A stretch of DNA of 64,000 bases from Dankookia rubra (GCF_004355005.1 NZ_SMSJ01000004.1:1-64000), one strand, 5' to 3'. Counted from the first letter of the stretch, positions 8,055-17,302 are shown. A program made the numbers and translations. Notes: generated from the letters alone by a model not told the origin.

Positions 8055-9272
8055 ATGCCCGAAAGCCCGATCGATCCGAAATTGATGCAGGAGACTCGCC
8101 TTCCCCTGGCCGGCCTCCGCGTCCTCGACCTGACGCTTGCCCGCGCCGGCCCGACCTGCGTCCGCCACCTGGCGGACTGGGGCGCCGACATCATCCGGGT
8201 GGAGCCGCCCGGGCAGGGCGACGGCCTCGGCGGCGCGCGGGACGGCTTCGACCAGGTCAACCTGCACCGCAACAAGCGCGGCCTGTCGATCGACCTGAAG
8301 AACCCGGCCGGGCTTGCCGCCTTCCGCAAGGTCGCGGCGACCGCCGACATCCTGGTCGAGAACATGCGGATGCAGGTCAAGCACCGCCTGAAGATCGCCT
8401 ATGACGACCTGAAGGAGATCAACCCGCGGCTGATCTATGCCTCGATCTCCGGCTTCGGCCAGACCGGCCCCTATTCCAAGCGCGGCGGCGTCGACCAGAT
8501 CGCGCAGGGCATGGGCGGGCTGATGACCATCACCGGCGAGCCGGGCCGCGGGCCGATGCGGGTCGGCATCCCGATCAACGACCTCACGGCGGGCAACCTG
8601 CTGGCCATGGGCATCATGATGAAGCTCTACGACCGGGAGCGCACCGGCCGCGGCGGCTATGTCCATACCTCCCTGCTCGAGGCCCAGGTCTTCATGCTGG
8701 ACTTCCAGGCCAGCCGTTACCTGATGGATGGCGAAGTGGCGGGCCAGGCCGGCAACGACCACCCCGTGAACATCCCGATGGGCGTCTTCCCGACGCAGGA
8801 CAAGCCGATCAACATCGCGGCGTCCTCGCCCAAGCTCTGGACCAATTTCTGCAAGGCCGCCGGCCACGAGGAATGGCTCGAGGTCGAGGACTGGAAGACC
8901 AATGGCGGCCGCTCCAAAGATCGCAAGCGGATCAACGAGGTGATAGCCGCAGTCACCAGCCAGCATTCCTCCGACTACTGGATCGAGAAGCTGGAGGAAG
9001 CCGGCATCCCCTGCGGCCCGGTGAACAACATCCGCGAGGTCTTCGAGGACCCGCAGGTCCAGCACCTCGAGATGGCGATGCCGATGCAGCACCGCACCCG
9101 CGGCGACATCAAGGTCGTGGCCCAGCCGGTGAACCTCGAGGGCGTCGAGACCGGCTTCTACCGGGACATGCCGAACCTCGGCGAGCACAACGACGAAATC
9201 CTGGCGGAAGCCGGCCTCACCGCAGCCGAGATCGCAGACCTGAAAGCCAAGGGAGCCCTGGGGGGCGCATGA
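8055..9272 (+). CDS. CaiB/BaiF-type class III CoA-transferase
   Basis: The 405-residue enzyme starts after a GGGAGG ribosome-binding site. It carries the family N-terminal fold (LAGLRVLDLTLARAGPTC, LADWGADIIRVEPP), the NKRGLSIDLKNP block and the catalytic Asp in GIPINDLTAGN (about residue 176), where a CoA-acyl anhydride forms. The C-terminus carries PCGPVNNIREVFEDPQV. It moves CoA between carboxylic acids. The stop codon overlaps the next start by four bases (ATGA), so it is translationally coupled to an enoyl-CoA hydratase. Together they suggest activation and hydration of an organic acid; the substrate is not predictable here. Confidence 0.93.
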   Translation: MPESPIDPKLMQETRLPLAGLRVLDLTLARAGPTCVRHLADWGADIIRVEPPGQGDGLGGARDGFDQVNLHRNKRGLSIDLKNPAGLAAFRKVAATADILVENMRMQVKHRLKIAYDDLKEINPRLIYASISGFGQTGPYSKRGGVDQIAQGMGGLMTITGEPGRGPMRVGIPINDLTAGNLLAMGIMMKLYDRERTGRGGYVHTSLLEAQVFMLDFQASRYLMDGEVAGQAGNDHPVNIPMGVFPTQDKPINIAASSPKLWTNFCKAAGHEEWLEVEDWKTNGGRSKDRKRINEVIAAVTSQHSSDYWIEKLEEAGIPCGPVNNIREVFEDPQVQHLEMAMPMQHRTRGDIKVVAQPVNLEGVETGFYRDMPNLGEHNDEILAEAGLTAAEIADLKAKGALGGA

Positions 9273-10072
9273 GCAACTTCGAATTCGCCGACGGCAAGAT
9301 CCTCGCCAGCATCGAGGACGGCGTCGGCCGGGTGGTGTTCAACCAGCCGGAAAAGCGCAACGCCATGTCGGTGAACATGTGGGAGGGGATGGGCGCCGCG
9401 CTCGACCTCTTCGCCGAGGACCCGAAGGTGCGCTGCGTCGTGCTGCAGGGCGCCGGCGACAAGGCCTTTGTCTCGGGCGCCGATATCAGCCAGTTCGAGA
9501 AGGTCCGCAGCAACGCCGACGCGCAGCAGGAATACGACCGCATCACCAGCGCCGGGCGGGTGAAGCTGTCGAATTACGCCAAGCCGGTGATCGCGCAGAT
9601 CCGCGGCTTCTGCATGGGCGGCGGCCTCGGCATCGCCATGTCGACCGACATCCGCATCGCCTCCGAGGACAGCCAGTTCGGCATCCCGGCGGCGAAGCTC
9701 TCGATCGCCTATGGCTTCGACATGGTCCGCGCCCTGGTCGACCTGGTCGGGCCGGCGCATGCCCACATGATCCTGATGACCGGCGAGCGCTTCGACGCCC
9801 GTGAGGCCGAGCGGGTCGGGCTGGTCAACAAGGTGGTGCCGGTTGCCGAGCTGGATGCAACCGTGGCGAAGCTGACCGCGACCCTGGCGGGGAACGCGCC
9901 GCTCTCGCTGACCACCAACAAGCAGACGGTGAAGGCGGTGCTGAAGGACGCGGCGGACCGCGACATGGCCGCCATCCGCGCCGCCATGGCCGCCTGCTTC
10001 GACAGCGCCGACTACAAGGAAGGCCGCCGCGCCTTCATGGAGAAGCGCAAGCCGGCTTTCACCGGTCGCTGA
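9269..10072 (+). CDS. Enoyl-CoA hydratase/isomerase
   Basis: This 267-residue crotonase-fold protein has the oxyanion-hole segments VSGADISQFE (about residues 70-79) and IRGFCMGGGLGIAMSTDIRIA (about 111-131, first Gly-rich turn) and the IPAAKLSIAYG segment. The family hydrates enoyl-CoAs or catalyses related isomerisation and cleavage. The second catalytic Glu position of classical hydratases appears replaced (IPAAKLSIAYGFDM), so the exact reaction is uncertain. Its ATG overlaps the CoA-transferase stop codon, which implies joint production. Confidence 0.9.
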   Translation: MSNFEFADGKILASIEDGVGRVVFNQPEKRNAMSVNMWEGMGAALDLFAEDPKVRCVVLQGAGDKAFVSGADISQFEKVRSNADAQQEYDRITSAGRVKLSNYAKPVIAQIRGFCMGGGLGIAMSTDIRIASEDSQFGIPAAKLSIAYGFDMVRALVDLVGPAHAHMILMTGERFDAREAERVGLVNKVVPVAELDATVAKLTATLAGNAPLSLTTNKQTVKAVLKDAADRDMAAIRAAMAACFDSADYKEGRRAFMEKRKPAFTGR

Positions 10073-10201
10073 TATCCTCGGCACCGCCTCGCCAGGCCCC
10101 GGGTCTCGCCGAGATTCCCGGTGCATGGCGGGGCGGTTGCGCTTAGGATAGGCAGAACGTGACGGACCCGCAAAGAAGGGTCGCGCGACGAGGCTTTGGA
10201 A

Positions 10202-10213
10202 GAACGGCCGTTC
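10202..10213. repeat. 12-bp palindrome upstream of the exoD-like gene
   Basis: GAACGGCCGTTC is a perfect 12-bp palindrome ending 42 bp before the exoD-like start codon. It could be an operator, but the length is only modestly significant in GC-rich DNA. Confidence 0.25.
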
Positions 10214-10255
10214 CGCGGCTGGGCATCGACTGGGACGAAGGGTCTGAGACCGGGA

Positions 10256-10921
10256 ATGGACGGGAATATCGAGGCGCCGATCGTCGCGGCAGCGTCCGTG
10301 CATGGGCACGCGCACGGCACGGAAGCCGCCGGTGCGCCGATCTCGCGCATCGTCGCCGAAGTGGCGGCCCGCTTCCCCGGCGAGCGCATCACCCTCGGCG
10401 ACATGGCCGAGGCCTTTGGGGATCGCGCCTTCGGCCTGCTGATCCTGCTGCTGCTGCTGCCCTCGCTGCTGCCCGGCATGGCCTCGGTCTTCGGCACGCC
10501 GGTGCTGATCCTCGGCGTGCAGATGGGCCTCGGCCGGCGGGTGCCGAAGCTGCCCGGATTCATCGCCCGGCAGAGCATCAAGCGGGGCGACCTGTTGCGG
10601 CTGGCCGGCTCCTCCTCCAAATGGCTGAACAAGGTCGAGCGCTTCGTGAAGCCGCGGCCGGGCTTCTTCACCTCCCCGGCCGGCGACCGGATCTTCGGCT
10701 GGCTCACCGCCTATGTCGCGCTGATGCTGATCCTGCCCGGGCCCGGAACCAATGGCCCGCCGGCCTTCGGCGCCATCGTCATGGCGCTCGGCCTGGTGGA
10801 GCACGACAACAAGGTCACCGCCTGGGGCGTTGCCCTGACCATTGCCGGCTGCGCCTTCGCCACCTTCGTGCTCGGCGTGGTCTGCTGGCTCGGGGTCAAG
10901 GCGCTCGGCTGGGTGTTCTAG
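10256..10921 (+). CDS. exoD: ExoD-family exopolysaccharide synthesis protein
   Basis: The 221-residue integral membrane protein has hydrophobic segments at about residues 62-80 (FGLLILLLLLPSLLPG), 85-95, 150-165 (AYVALMLILPGPGTNGPP) and 185-215. The ERITLGDMAEAFGDRAFG and FGTPVLILGVQMGLGR blocks are typical of ExoD (PF06055). ExoD was linked genetically to exopolysaccharide production and alkali tolerance in rhizobia; its biochemical activity is unknown. The start at 10256 begins the conserved region; an upstream in-frame ATG at 10196 is possible. The secreted GH16 glycanase 8 kb away could act on the same polymer, but this is speculation. Confidence 0.85.
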   Translation: MDGNIEAPIVAAASVHGHAHGTEAAGAPISRIVAEVAARFPGERITLGDMAEAFGDRAFGLLILLLLLPSLLPGMASVFGTPVLILGVQMGLGRRVPKLPGFIARQSIKRGDLLRLAGSSSKWLNKVERFVKPRPGFFTSPAGDRIFGWLTAYVALMLILPGPGTNGPPAFGAIVMALGLVEHDNKVTAWGVALTIAGCAFATFVLGVVCWLGVKALGWVF

Positions 10922-11194
10922 CGGCGCGCCCACCGCCGGGCGGGCAGGCGAGCGCGGCAGGTCGGGCATGTGTCCGCCCGTTCTCCTCCTGTCATGCCGA
11001 GCGCACGAAGGTTATACCTTCATGCGCTCCCGGGCGCCGCGCCTCCGCGCGGCTCGGCTTCGCCGCATTGGCAACGGGCGCCACTCGGCGCCTCGGTCCT
11101 TCGAACCGCAGGTCGGGACTTCGTGCGTCAGGTGTGATGCCCCCCGGACCGCTGCCCCCCTGCCCTCCGGCCGGGTGGCCTGCTACAGGGCAGT
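10922..11194. other. Noncoding stretch between exoD and the riboswitch
   Basis: No coding frame here has recognisable similarity. The only structured element I see is the long imperfect dyad at 10999-11029, annotated separately. Confidence 0.5.
10999..11029 (+). repeat. 31-nt inverted repeat (14-bp arms, one mismatch)
   Basis: The arms GAGCGCACGAAGGT and ACCTTCATGCGCTC flank a TAT loop; 13 of 14 pairs match. It lies 77 bp after the exoD stop codon. There is no T run after it, so it is not a classical terminator. It may be an RNA-end hairpin, a REP-like element or a protein-binding dyad. Confidence 0.55.
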
Positions 11195-11480
11195 CATGCG
11201 CCGGTGGCCCGCAAGGGCTGAAACGGGAACGCGTGAGGTTGGGACTTCGGCCTGGGATCGGTCGGCGCGCATTCGGCGCGGCGGGTGATCCGCAGGGCCA
11301 CGGACCCGTCCAGGCCGCGGCTGCCCTCGCAACTGTAGGCGGTGAGGTCCTGCCATTCGCCATTGCGCCGAAGGGGTGTTCCCCGGCCGCGCGAGAAGGC
11401 GGCAGGATCGCGGAAGGCATCGGGGATCTTCCCCGGCCGTCCCCACCGTGAGCCAGGAGACCGGCCGGCGCAGAGTTGTC
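11195..11480 (+). ncRNA. Cobalamin (B12) riboswitch
   Basis: The conserved landmarks occur in order on the plus strand: GGGCTGAAACGGGAACGCG near 11215-11233, then GGCTGCCCTCGCAACTGTA near 11319-11337, and the B12-box GAGCCAGGAGACCGGCC at 11450-11466. Spacing between the GGGAAC segment and the CGCAACTGTA segment is longer than usual, which suggests an enlarged peripheral stem. The element precedes a BtuB-like receptor by about 150 bp, the usual placement for B12-dependent repression. Boundaries are approximate. Confidence 0.9.
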
Positions 11481-11625
11481 TCGCGCGTGCCGGGCGAGGT
11501 GCACCGGCGCACCGGATCACAGGCCACCCGCCGCGGCGGGGCGCCTCCGTCTGCGGGAACGACGCCCGTCGTCCCGGCCCCCAGGGCCGGGGCTCGTTCG
11601 TCAATGCCGCAGGGGGAACCCCATC

Positions 11626-13617
11626 ATGCGACGCGTCACACTGGCCCTGTCCGGGGCCCTGGCAGGCGGCATCGCCGCGCTGCCCGGCCTCGCCCATGCC
11701 CAAGCGCCGATTCCCGACACCATCATCACCGGCACCCGGATCCCCACGCCGCAGGAACGCGTGCCGGCCGCCGCCACCGTCATCACCCGCCAGGATATCG
11801 AGGAGCGCGGCTACCAGACGCTGGCCGAGGCGCTGACCGCCGTCCCCGGCCTCCGCATCGCGCCGCAGGGCGGGCCGGGCCAGCTCACCAGCGCCTTCCT
11901 GCGCGGCACCGGCAGCGGCAACGTGCTGGTGCTGATCGACGGCGTCCCCGCCAACGATGTCGGCGCGCCGACCGGCGGCTTCGACTTCGGCCAGGACCTG
12001 CTCTTCGACGTGGAGCGGATCGAGGTGGTGCGTGGGCCGCTTTCCTCGCTCTATGGCTCCTCGGCGATCGGCGGCGTGGTCAACCTGATCACCCGCCGCG
12101 CCGCGCCGGACAAGGCCTTCGCGCCCTATGGCGAGCTGGCCGGCGGCACGCAGAACACGCTGCGCGGCGGGCTCGGCGCCACCGGCACGGTCGGCGCCTT
12201 CGACTACCTGATGTCCGGCTTCTCGCAGTCCACCCGCGGCTTCAACGCGCTCGCGCCGCGCTTCGAGACCAACATCCCGGAACGCGACGGCTTCCGCGGC
12301 GCCACCGGCACCGCGCGGCTCGGCTGGACACCGATCGAGGGCACCCGCTTCGAGGGCCTGCTGCGCTGGCGGGAGAACCGCTTCGGCCTCGACAACGTGC
12401 CGCAGGACGACCCCAACTACAGCGGCCGCGACCGCCGCTGGGCCGGGCAGTTGCGCGGCGAGACGAAGCTGCTGGACGGCGTCTGGACCACCGGGATGCG
12501 GGTCTTCTCGACCGAGCAGAGCCGCCGCTACACCAACCTGCCCGACCAGTTCGATGCCTTCACGCGGGAGGATTCCCGCTTCCGCGGCACCCGCACCGGC
12601 GTCGACTGGGGCAACACGGTCCGGCTGCCCTCGGCCGGGCCCTTCACCGACGGCGCGTTCGGCTTCGGCGTGACGCATACGCTGGAGGAGGCGCGGACGA
12701 CGCAGTCCTTCCCCTCCGACTTCGGCGATTTCACCAGCAACCTGCGGGCGCAGCAGCACACCACCTCCGGCTGGGCCTCGCTGCAGTACCGGCTGCTGGA
12801 ACGGCTCGACCTCTCGGGCGGGCTGCGGCAGGACAACGTCACCGGCGTCGAGGGCGCGACCACCTGGAAGCTAGGCGCCGCACTCGCCCTGCCCGAGGTC
12901 GCCTCCCGCCTGCGGCTTTCCGCCGGCACTGCCTTCCGCGCGCCGTCGCTCTTCGAGCGCTACGGCATCGGCGCCTTCGACGGCTTCCAGGTCTCGACCG
13001 GCAACCCGGACCTGAAGCCGGAGCGCAGCTTCGGCTGGGAGATCGGCAGCGACACCGACCTGCCGGCCTTCGGCAACCGGCGCTTCGCCACCGCCAGCTG
13101 GACCTTCTTCCGGAGCCACGTGCGCGACCAGATCGTCAACGTCTTCGGCCCGACCGGCAGCACCTATGCCAATATCAACCGCGCCGATATCCACGGCGCG
13201 GAGCTCGGCATGACGCTGCGCCCGGCGAGCTGGTTCGAGACGACGGCGGCCTGGACCATTACCGAGGCCTTCGACGCCGAGACCGACCGCCGCCTGCCGC
13301 GGCGGCCGGAGACGGTGGTCAGCCTGACCGCCCGGCTCGTGCCGCTGCCGAAGGTGGTGGTGGCACCGACGGTGCTCCTCACCGGCCGCAGCCCCGAAGC
13401 CGCCTTCGCCAGCTACGCCAATGACGGCACCGCCTATGCTTATGCCCGCAGCAACCCGGCGGGCGCGGTGGTGAACGTCACCGCCAGCTGGCAGGCCTTC
13501 GATCAGGCGGCGCTCTTCCTCGAGGCGCGCAACCTCGGCAACAGCCGCTGGGAGCCGGTGAACGGCTTCGTCACGCCGGGGCGGAGCGTGCTGGTCGGGA
13601 CGCGCTTCGCGCTGTAG
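11626..13617 (+). CDS. btuB: BtuB-like TonB-dependent cobalamin receptor
   Basis: This 663-residue outer membrane receptor begins with a signal peptide (about 1-26, ending AHAQA) and a TonB-box-like DTIITGTRI at 31-39. The plug domain follows (VITRQDIEERGYQTLAEAL, VLVLIDGVPANDV, VERIEVVRGPLSSLYGSSAIGG), then a long barrel ending in VGTRFAL. The length suits the vitamin B12 transporter group. The B12 riboswitch upstream is the strongest argument for cobalamin as ligand. A GGGGGAA ribosome-binding site precedes the ATG at 11626. TonB and a B12 adenosyltransferase lie 3 kb downstream on the other strand. The 3' end overlaps the convergent CDF gene by 47 bp. Confidence 0.93.
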   Translation: MRRVTLALSGALAGGIAALPGLAHAQAPIPDTIITGTRIPTPQERVPAAATVITRQDIEERGYQTLAEALTAVPGLRIAPQGGPGQLTSAFLRGTGSGNVLVLIDGVPANDVGAPTGGFDFGQDLLFDVERIEVVRGPLSSLYGSSAIGGVVNLITRRAAPDKAFAPYGELAGGTQNTLRGGLGATGTVGAFDYLMSGFSQSTRGFNALAPRFETNIPERDGFRGATGTARLGWTPIEGTRFEGLLRWRENRFGLDNVPQDDPNYSGRDRRWAGQLRGETKLLDGVWTTGMRVFSTEQSRRYTNLPDQFDAFTREDSRFRGTRTGVDWGNTVRLPSAGPFTDGAFGFGVTHTLEEARTTQSFPSDFGDFTSNLRAQQHTTSGWASLQYRLLERLDLSGGLRQDNVTGVEGATTWKLGAALALPEVASRLRLSAGTAFRAPSLFERYGIGAFDGFQVSTGNPDLKPERSFGWEIGSDTDLPAFGNRRFATASWTFFRSHVRDQIVNVFGPTGSTYANINRADIHGAELGMTLRPASWFETTAAWTITEAFDAETDRRLPRRPETVVSLTARLVPLPKVVVAPTVLLTGRSPEAAFASYANDGTAYAYARSNPAGAVVNVTASWQAFDQAALFLEARNLGNSRWEPVNGFVTPGRSVLVGTRFAL

Positions 13618-14533
13618 CGGCGGGCGCGTCCCGCGGCCGCGGCCGCAGGAAGAGCCGCGTTACCTCCGGATGCGCCGCCTCGACGCGGCGCGTCAGCTCG
13701 GCGGCGGCCTGTTCGACCCCGCCGCCGGGCAGGTCGTCGCGGAAGTCGATGGTCACCGCGACCAGCACCTCGGCCGGGCCGAGATGCATGCTGAGCAGTT
13801 CCTCCACCGCCGCGACGCGCGCATCGGCCAGCAGCATGCCGCGCACAGCCTCGACCAGCCGCGGCGAGGCCGCCTCCCCGGTCAGCAGGCTGCGCGTCTC
13901 GTTCGCCAGGAAGGCGGCGGTCGCCACCAGCAGCAGGCCGATGCCGATCGAGGCGACGCCGTCCAGCACCGGCAGGTCGAGCCATTCGGCAAGGCCCAGC
14001 CCGGCCAGCGCGATCAGCAGCCCGACCAGCGCCGCGCTGTCCTCGAGCAGGACGGAGAAGACGCCGGGATCCTTGCTGCGCCGGATGGCGGTCCAGAAGG
14101 GCTCGCCGAGATGGGCGCGGCGGAACTCACGATAGGCGACGCGGAAGGAAAGGCCTTCGAAGACCACCGCGGCGCCGAGCACGGCGAAGTTGATCCAGGC
14201 GCCCTCGACCGGATGCGGCGCGGCGATCTTCCGCCAACCCTCGTAGATCGAGAAGGCGCCGCCGAGGGCGAAGATCAGCAGCGCCACGACGAAGGCCCAG
14301 AAGTAGAGCTCCATCCCATGGCCGAAGGGGTGCCGGACGGAAGGCGGCCTTGCGGCGCGACGCAGGCCGAGCAGCAGCAGCCCCTGGTTGCCGGTATCGA
14401 CCGAGGAGTGGATCGCCTCCGACAGCATGGCGGCGGATCCGGTCCAGAACGCGGCGGCGAATTTGGTCGCGGCGATCGCGCAGTTGCCCGCAAGCGCCGC
14501 CAGGATGACCCGCCGCGACCCGCCATGCGCCAT
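13571..14533 (-). CDS. Cation diffusion facilitator family transporter
   Basis: The 320-residue inner membrane protein has about six hydrophobic segments and the CDF pattern [13 protein letters not shown] (about residues 38-50) plus [14 protein letters not shown], followed by a C-terminal cytoplasmic domain with [24 protein letters not shown] proteins export divalent metals such as Zn, Co, Fe or Mn in exchange for protons. The HxxxD/DxxxD metal motifs of Zn-type members are altered here (HSSVD and EDSAA), so the metal is uncertain. The C-terminal tail is rich in Ala, Arg and Pro. Its 3' end runs into the btuB coding sequence from the opposite strand. Confidence 0.88.
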   Translation of the reverse strand: MAHGGSRRVILAALAGNCAIAATKFAAAFWTGSAAMLSEAIHSSVDTGNQGLLLLGLRRAARPPSVRHPFGHGMELYFWAFVVALLIFALGGAFSIYEGWRKIAAPHPVEGAWINFAVLGAAVVFEGLSFRVAYREFRRAHLGEPFWTAIRRSKDPGVFSVLLEDSAALVGLLIALAGLGLAEWLDLPVLDGVASIGIGLLLVATAAFLANETRSLLTGEAASPRLVEAVRGMLLADARVAAVEELLSMHLGPAEVLVAVTIDFRDDLPGGGVEQAAAELTRRVEAAHPEVTRLFLRPRPRDAPAATARSASRPARSAPA

Positions 14534-14618
14534 GCCCTGTACCTCCGCTGCAACCGGGCAGAACGGCGGCGGGCCGGAATGGCTGCATGGCGCCCTCCGG
14601 CGCGCTAGCCTGCGCCGG

Positions 14619-14945
14619 ATGACCAGCGCAATCGCCTACGCCGTCGCCGCGCTCGCCGAGATCGCCGGCTGCTTCGCCGCCTGGGCCGTGCTGCGGCAGG
14701 ATGCGGGCGCCTGGTGGCTGCTGCCCGGGGCGGCGTCACTCGGGCTCTTCGCCTGGGCGCTGACCTGGGTGGAGGCGGATGCGGCCGGCCGCGCCTTCGC
14801 CGCCTATGGCGGGGTCTATATCGCCGCCTCGCTCGGCTGGCTCTGGGTGGTGGAAGGACGGACGCCGACCGGGTGGGACATGGCCGGCGCCGGGCTTTGC
14901 TTGGCCGGGGCCGGCGTCATCCTCGTCGGCGCGGCGCGGGGGTAG
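14619..14945 (+). CDS. YnfA/UPF0060 small membrane protein
   Basis: The 108-residue protein has four predicted membrane helices and the UPF0060 marks [13 protein letters not shown] and [26 protein letters not shown]. The family adopts a small multidrug resistance-like fold and some members affect export of dyes or cations; the physiological substrate is unknown. The start at 14619 gives full family length. It is divergent from the CDF gene and convergent with the FkbM gene, with only 3 bp between stop codons. Confidence 0.92.
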   Translation: MTSAIAYAVAALAEIAGCFAAWAVLRQDAGAWWLLPGAASLGLFAWALTWVEADAAGRAFAAYGGVYIAASLGWLWVVEGRTPTGWDMAGAGLCLAGAGVILVGAARG

Positions 14946-14948
14946 CGC

Positions 14949-15698
14949 CTATGCCAGGGCCTCGCTCCGCGTGGCATGCACGTCCAGCCAGCCATGCGCC
15001 AGCAGCCCGTCCCGCCCCGACAGGCGCATGAAGTCGAACCAGCGGCCGGTGATCTCGGTGAAGTCGGACCACCGCGCCGGGTCCAGCTCCAGCCCGAACA
15101 GCCCGCTGTGGTGGCCGGTGAACTGCACCGCGGCGTAGCTGCCCTCCCGCGCCGGCTCCGGCGGCGGATTGCTCCAGTGGAAGGCCTGGTTCACCAGCTG
15201 CGCCCGGTCGTAGCCGCAGGCCCGCAGATAGGCGAAGATGTCGAAGGAGGAGGCCTCCATCGAGACAAAATCCGGCCGCCGCCCATCCGCCAGGAGCTGC
15301 CGGGCGCATTCCTCGTCCATGCCCTCGATGTCGCATTTCAGGTAGCGCGGCACGCCGAAGCGATCGAACAGCTCCATCATGGTGACCGTGGGCACCGTGA
15401 TCTCCTGCACCGCGTGCCCGCCCTTGGCGGCGAAGTCGCGGTAGACGCTGTTCCAGTCATCCTTCACCGGGTTGACCCAGAAGGAGATCGTCTCCCCGCC
15501 GCGGGGATAGAGCGCGCAGGGCACCACGGTCAGCCGCCCGGCCTCGACCTCTGCGGCGAAGCGGGCGGAGACCGCGGCGCAGAAATCCGGCCTCGCCTCC
15601 AGCGCCACCACGCGGAAGCCCTTCCGCAGGTAGTATTCGGTGTCGAGGCCATGGTGCAGGCCGAGGTCGAAGACCAGGTCGGGGATCGGGGGGCTCAT
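14949..15698 (-). CDS. FkbM-family methyltransferase
   Basis: The 249-residue protein carries the SAM-binding region LVFDLGLHHGLDTEYYLRKGFRVVALE-type motif (about residues 8-34) and a second block YLKCDIEGMDEECARQLL (about 138-155), typical of FkbM methyltransferases (Methyltransf_21). The glycine-rich loop is changed from the usual DVGAN to DLGLHHG. FkbM proteins methylate hydroxyl groups on sugars, lipids or polyketides; the substrate cannot be predicted. The start at 15698 begins the conserved sequence. No glycan biosynthesis gene is immediately adjacent. Confidence 0.85.
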   Translation of the reverse strand: MSPPIPDLVFDLGLHHGLDTEYYLRKGFRVVALEARPDFCAAVSARFAAEVEAGRLTVVPCALYPRGGETISFWVNPVKDDWNSVYRDFAAKGGHAVQEITVPTVTMMELFDRFGVPRYLKCDIEGMDEECARQLLADGRRPDFVSMEASSFDIFAYLRACGYDRAQLVNQAFHWSNPPPEPAREGSYAAVQFTGHHSGLFGLELDPARWSDFTEITGRWFDFMRLSGRDGLLAHGWLDVHATRSEALA

Positions 15699-15741
15699 GC
15701 CGCCATGGATACCGCCCCGGCGCCCGCCGGCAAAGCGAAGC

Positions 15742-16299
15742 TCACGCCCCGCCGGGTACCCAGAGCACGTCGCCCGCGCCATTGCCGTTCAGCCGCCGCG
15801 ACAGCACGAAGAGATGGTCGGACAGCCGGTTGAGGTAGCGCACCGCGTCCGGGTTCACCGCCTCGGCCGCCGCGAGCGCCACCACCGCGCGCTCCGCCCG
15901 CCGAGCCAGGGTCCGTGCGAGGTGCGCCGCCGCCGCTGCCGGGGTGCCGCCCGGCAGCACGAAGCTGCGCAGCGCCGGCAGCGCGGCGTTCATGGCGGCG
16001 AGTTCGCGTTCCAGCCGCAGGCACTGCGCCGGGGTCACCCGCAGGCGCCCCTCCCCCTCCCCTGGCATGCAGAGATCGGCGCCGAGGTCGAAGAGGTCGT
16101 TCTGCATGCGCGCCAGCATCGCGTCCGCTTCCGGCTCCGCCTCGGTCTGCAGCCGCAGCAGGCCGAGCGCGGCATTGGCCTCATCCACCGCGCCCATCGC
16201 CTCGATCCGCAGGGTGTCCTTGCGCACCCGCGTCCCGTCACCGAGCGAGGTCTCGCCCTGGTCGCCGCCGCGGGTGGTGATGACGTCGAGCTTGACCAT
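15742..16299 (-). CDS. pduO: PduO-type ATP:cob(I)alamin adenosyltransferase
   Basis: The 185-residue enzyme has the PduO N-terminal ATP loop TRGGDQGETSLGDGTRVRKD (about 9-28) and the later FVLPGGTPAAAAAHLARTLARRAER and YLNRLSDHLFVLSR blocks, which bind ATP and cobalamin. It makes adenosylcobalamin from cob(I)alamin and ATP in the cytosol. The start lies 10 bp after the tonB stop codon on the same strand, so CDF, tonB and this gene probably form one transcript. The riboswitch-controlled btuB nearby makes the B12 link strong. Confidence 0.95.
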   Translation of the reverse strand: MVKLDVITTRGGDQGETSLGDGTRVRKDTLRIEAMGAVDEANAALGLLRLQTEAEPEADAMLARMQNDLFDLGADLCMPGEGEGRLRVTPAQCLRLERELAAMNAALPALRSFVLPGGTPAAAAAHLARTLARRAERAVVALAAAEAVNPDAVRYLNRLSDHLFVLSRRLNGNGAGDVLWVPGGA

Positions 16300-16309
16300 G
16301 AACCGAACC

Positions 16310-17302
16310 TCAGCGGGGCAGGCGGAAGGTGACGTTGACGAAGGAGAAGGACACCACCGGTTGGCCGTCCCGCATCGCCGGCTCGAACCGCCACTGCGCG
16401 TAGTAGTCGAGCGCCGCCTTGTCCAAGGCGCGGTGGCCGGCGCTCGATACGATCTCCACATTGGTGACCCGGCCCCGTTCGTCAATCGTCAGCCGCAGGC
16501 GTGCCGAGCCGGCCGCGTTGCTCCGGCGCGCCTCTTCCGGATAGGCCGGCTCCGGTGGCCGATAGACCGCCTTTGCGGCGACCGTCACGCCGGTGATCGT
16601 CGCGCGCGCACCGAGCGAGAATGGCTGTACTCCACCCGCCCAGGGATTCACCTGGGGCGGTGCGGGCGTTTCCTGCGCCGGCGATGGCCTGGCGGCCGCG
16701 GGGGTTGCGCGCGGCGTCGCAGGCCGGGGCGGCATCGGCGGCGGCAGGGGCAGTGGCTCCGCGTCGTCCGGCTCGGCCGTCGGCGCGCTGGCGGCCAGCG
16801 GGGGCGCCGGCGCGGGCGGCGGAGGCTCGGTGGGGATGGGCGGGGGCGGCGGCGCGACGGTGGCTGCCAGGGCCTCCGGCAAGGGTGGCGCGGGCTCGTC
16901 GAGGCCGGGCGCGGGCGGCGGCGGGGGTGCCACGGGCGAGGGTGGCACTGCCGCCGCGGGAGGCGGGGGGGGCGGGGCAGCCTCGGGCGGCGGCGGCACC
17001 GGCCGTTCCGCGGGTGCGGCCGTCGCATCCGGACTGTCGGGCTGCGCCTCGCCGGCCACCTCCTCGGCCGCATCCTCCCAGACCATGGCGACGGCCTGGG
17101 TATCGGGCGCCGTGCCGAGCTTCGCGCGCTCCAGCCACAGCAGCATTCCGCCCAGCGCCGCGGCGTGCAGCGCCACGGACACCAGGGGGGCCCAAAGGAA
17201 TGCCTCATCGGCGGGCCGGCGCCGACGCGGCCCCGCCCAGCGCGCGGCGACAGCGGGGACGATTGCCTGCCGAGCCTCCGGTGCCGTCGAACGACGGCTC
17301 AC
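16310..17302 (-). CDS. tonB: TonB energy-transducing protein
   Basis: The 330-residue protein has one membrane anchor (about residues 36-58, LVSVALHAAALGGMLLWLE), a very Pro/Ala-rich periplasmic linker (about 95-235, many PPPPPP runs), and a C-terminal TonB domain (YPEEARRSNAAGSARLRLTI, about 257-276, to YYAQWRFEPA). It passes proton-motive energy from ExbB/ExbD to outer membrane receptors; ExbBD are not in this window. Its position between a CDF gene and pduO, near btuB, suggests a dedicated B12-uptake TonB. Its ATG overlaps the CDF stop codon by four bases. Confidence 0.93.
   Translation of the reverse strand: MSRRSTAPEARQAIVPAVAARWAGPRRRRPADEAFLWAPLVSVALHAAALGGMLLWLERAKLGTAPDTQAVAMVWEDAAEEVAGEAQPDSPDATAAPAERPVPPPPEAAPPPPPPAAAVPPSPVAPPPPPAPGLDEPAPPLPEALAATVAPPPPPIPTEPPPPAPAPPLAASAPTAEPDDAEPLPLPPPMPPRPATPRATPAAARPSPAQETPAPPQVNPWAGGVQPFSLGARATITGVTVAAKAVYRPPEPAYPEEARRSNAAGSARLRLTIDERGRVTNVEIVSSAGHRALDKAALDYYAQWRFEPAMRDGQPVVSFSFVNVTFRLPR

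Noticed and set aside
9158-10969. Minus-strand 603-codon frame
   Set aside because: Runs antisense through the enoyl-CoA hydratase and exoD genes; product is His/Gly/Arg-rich without domains.
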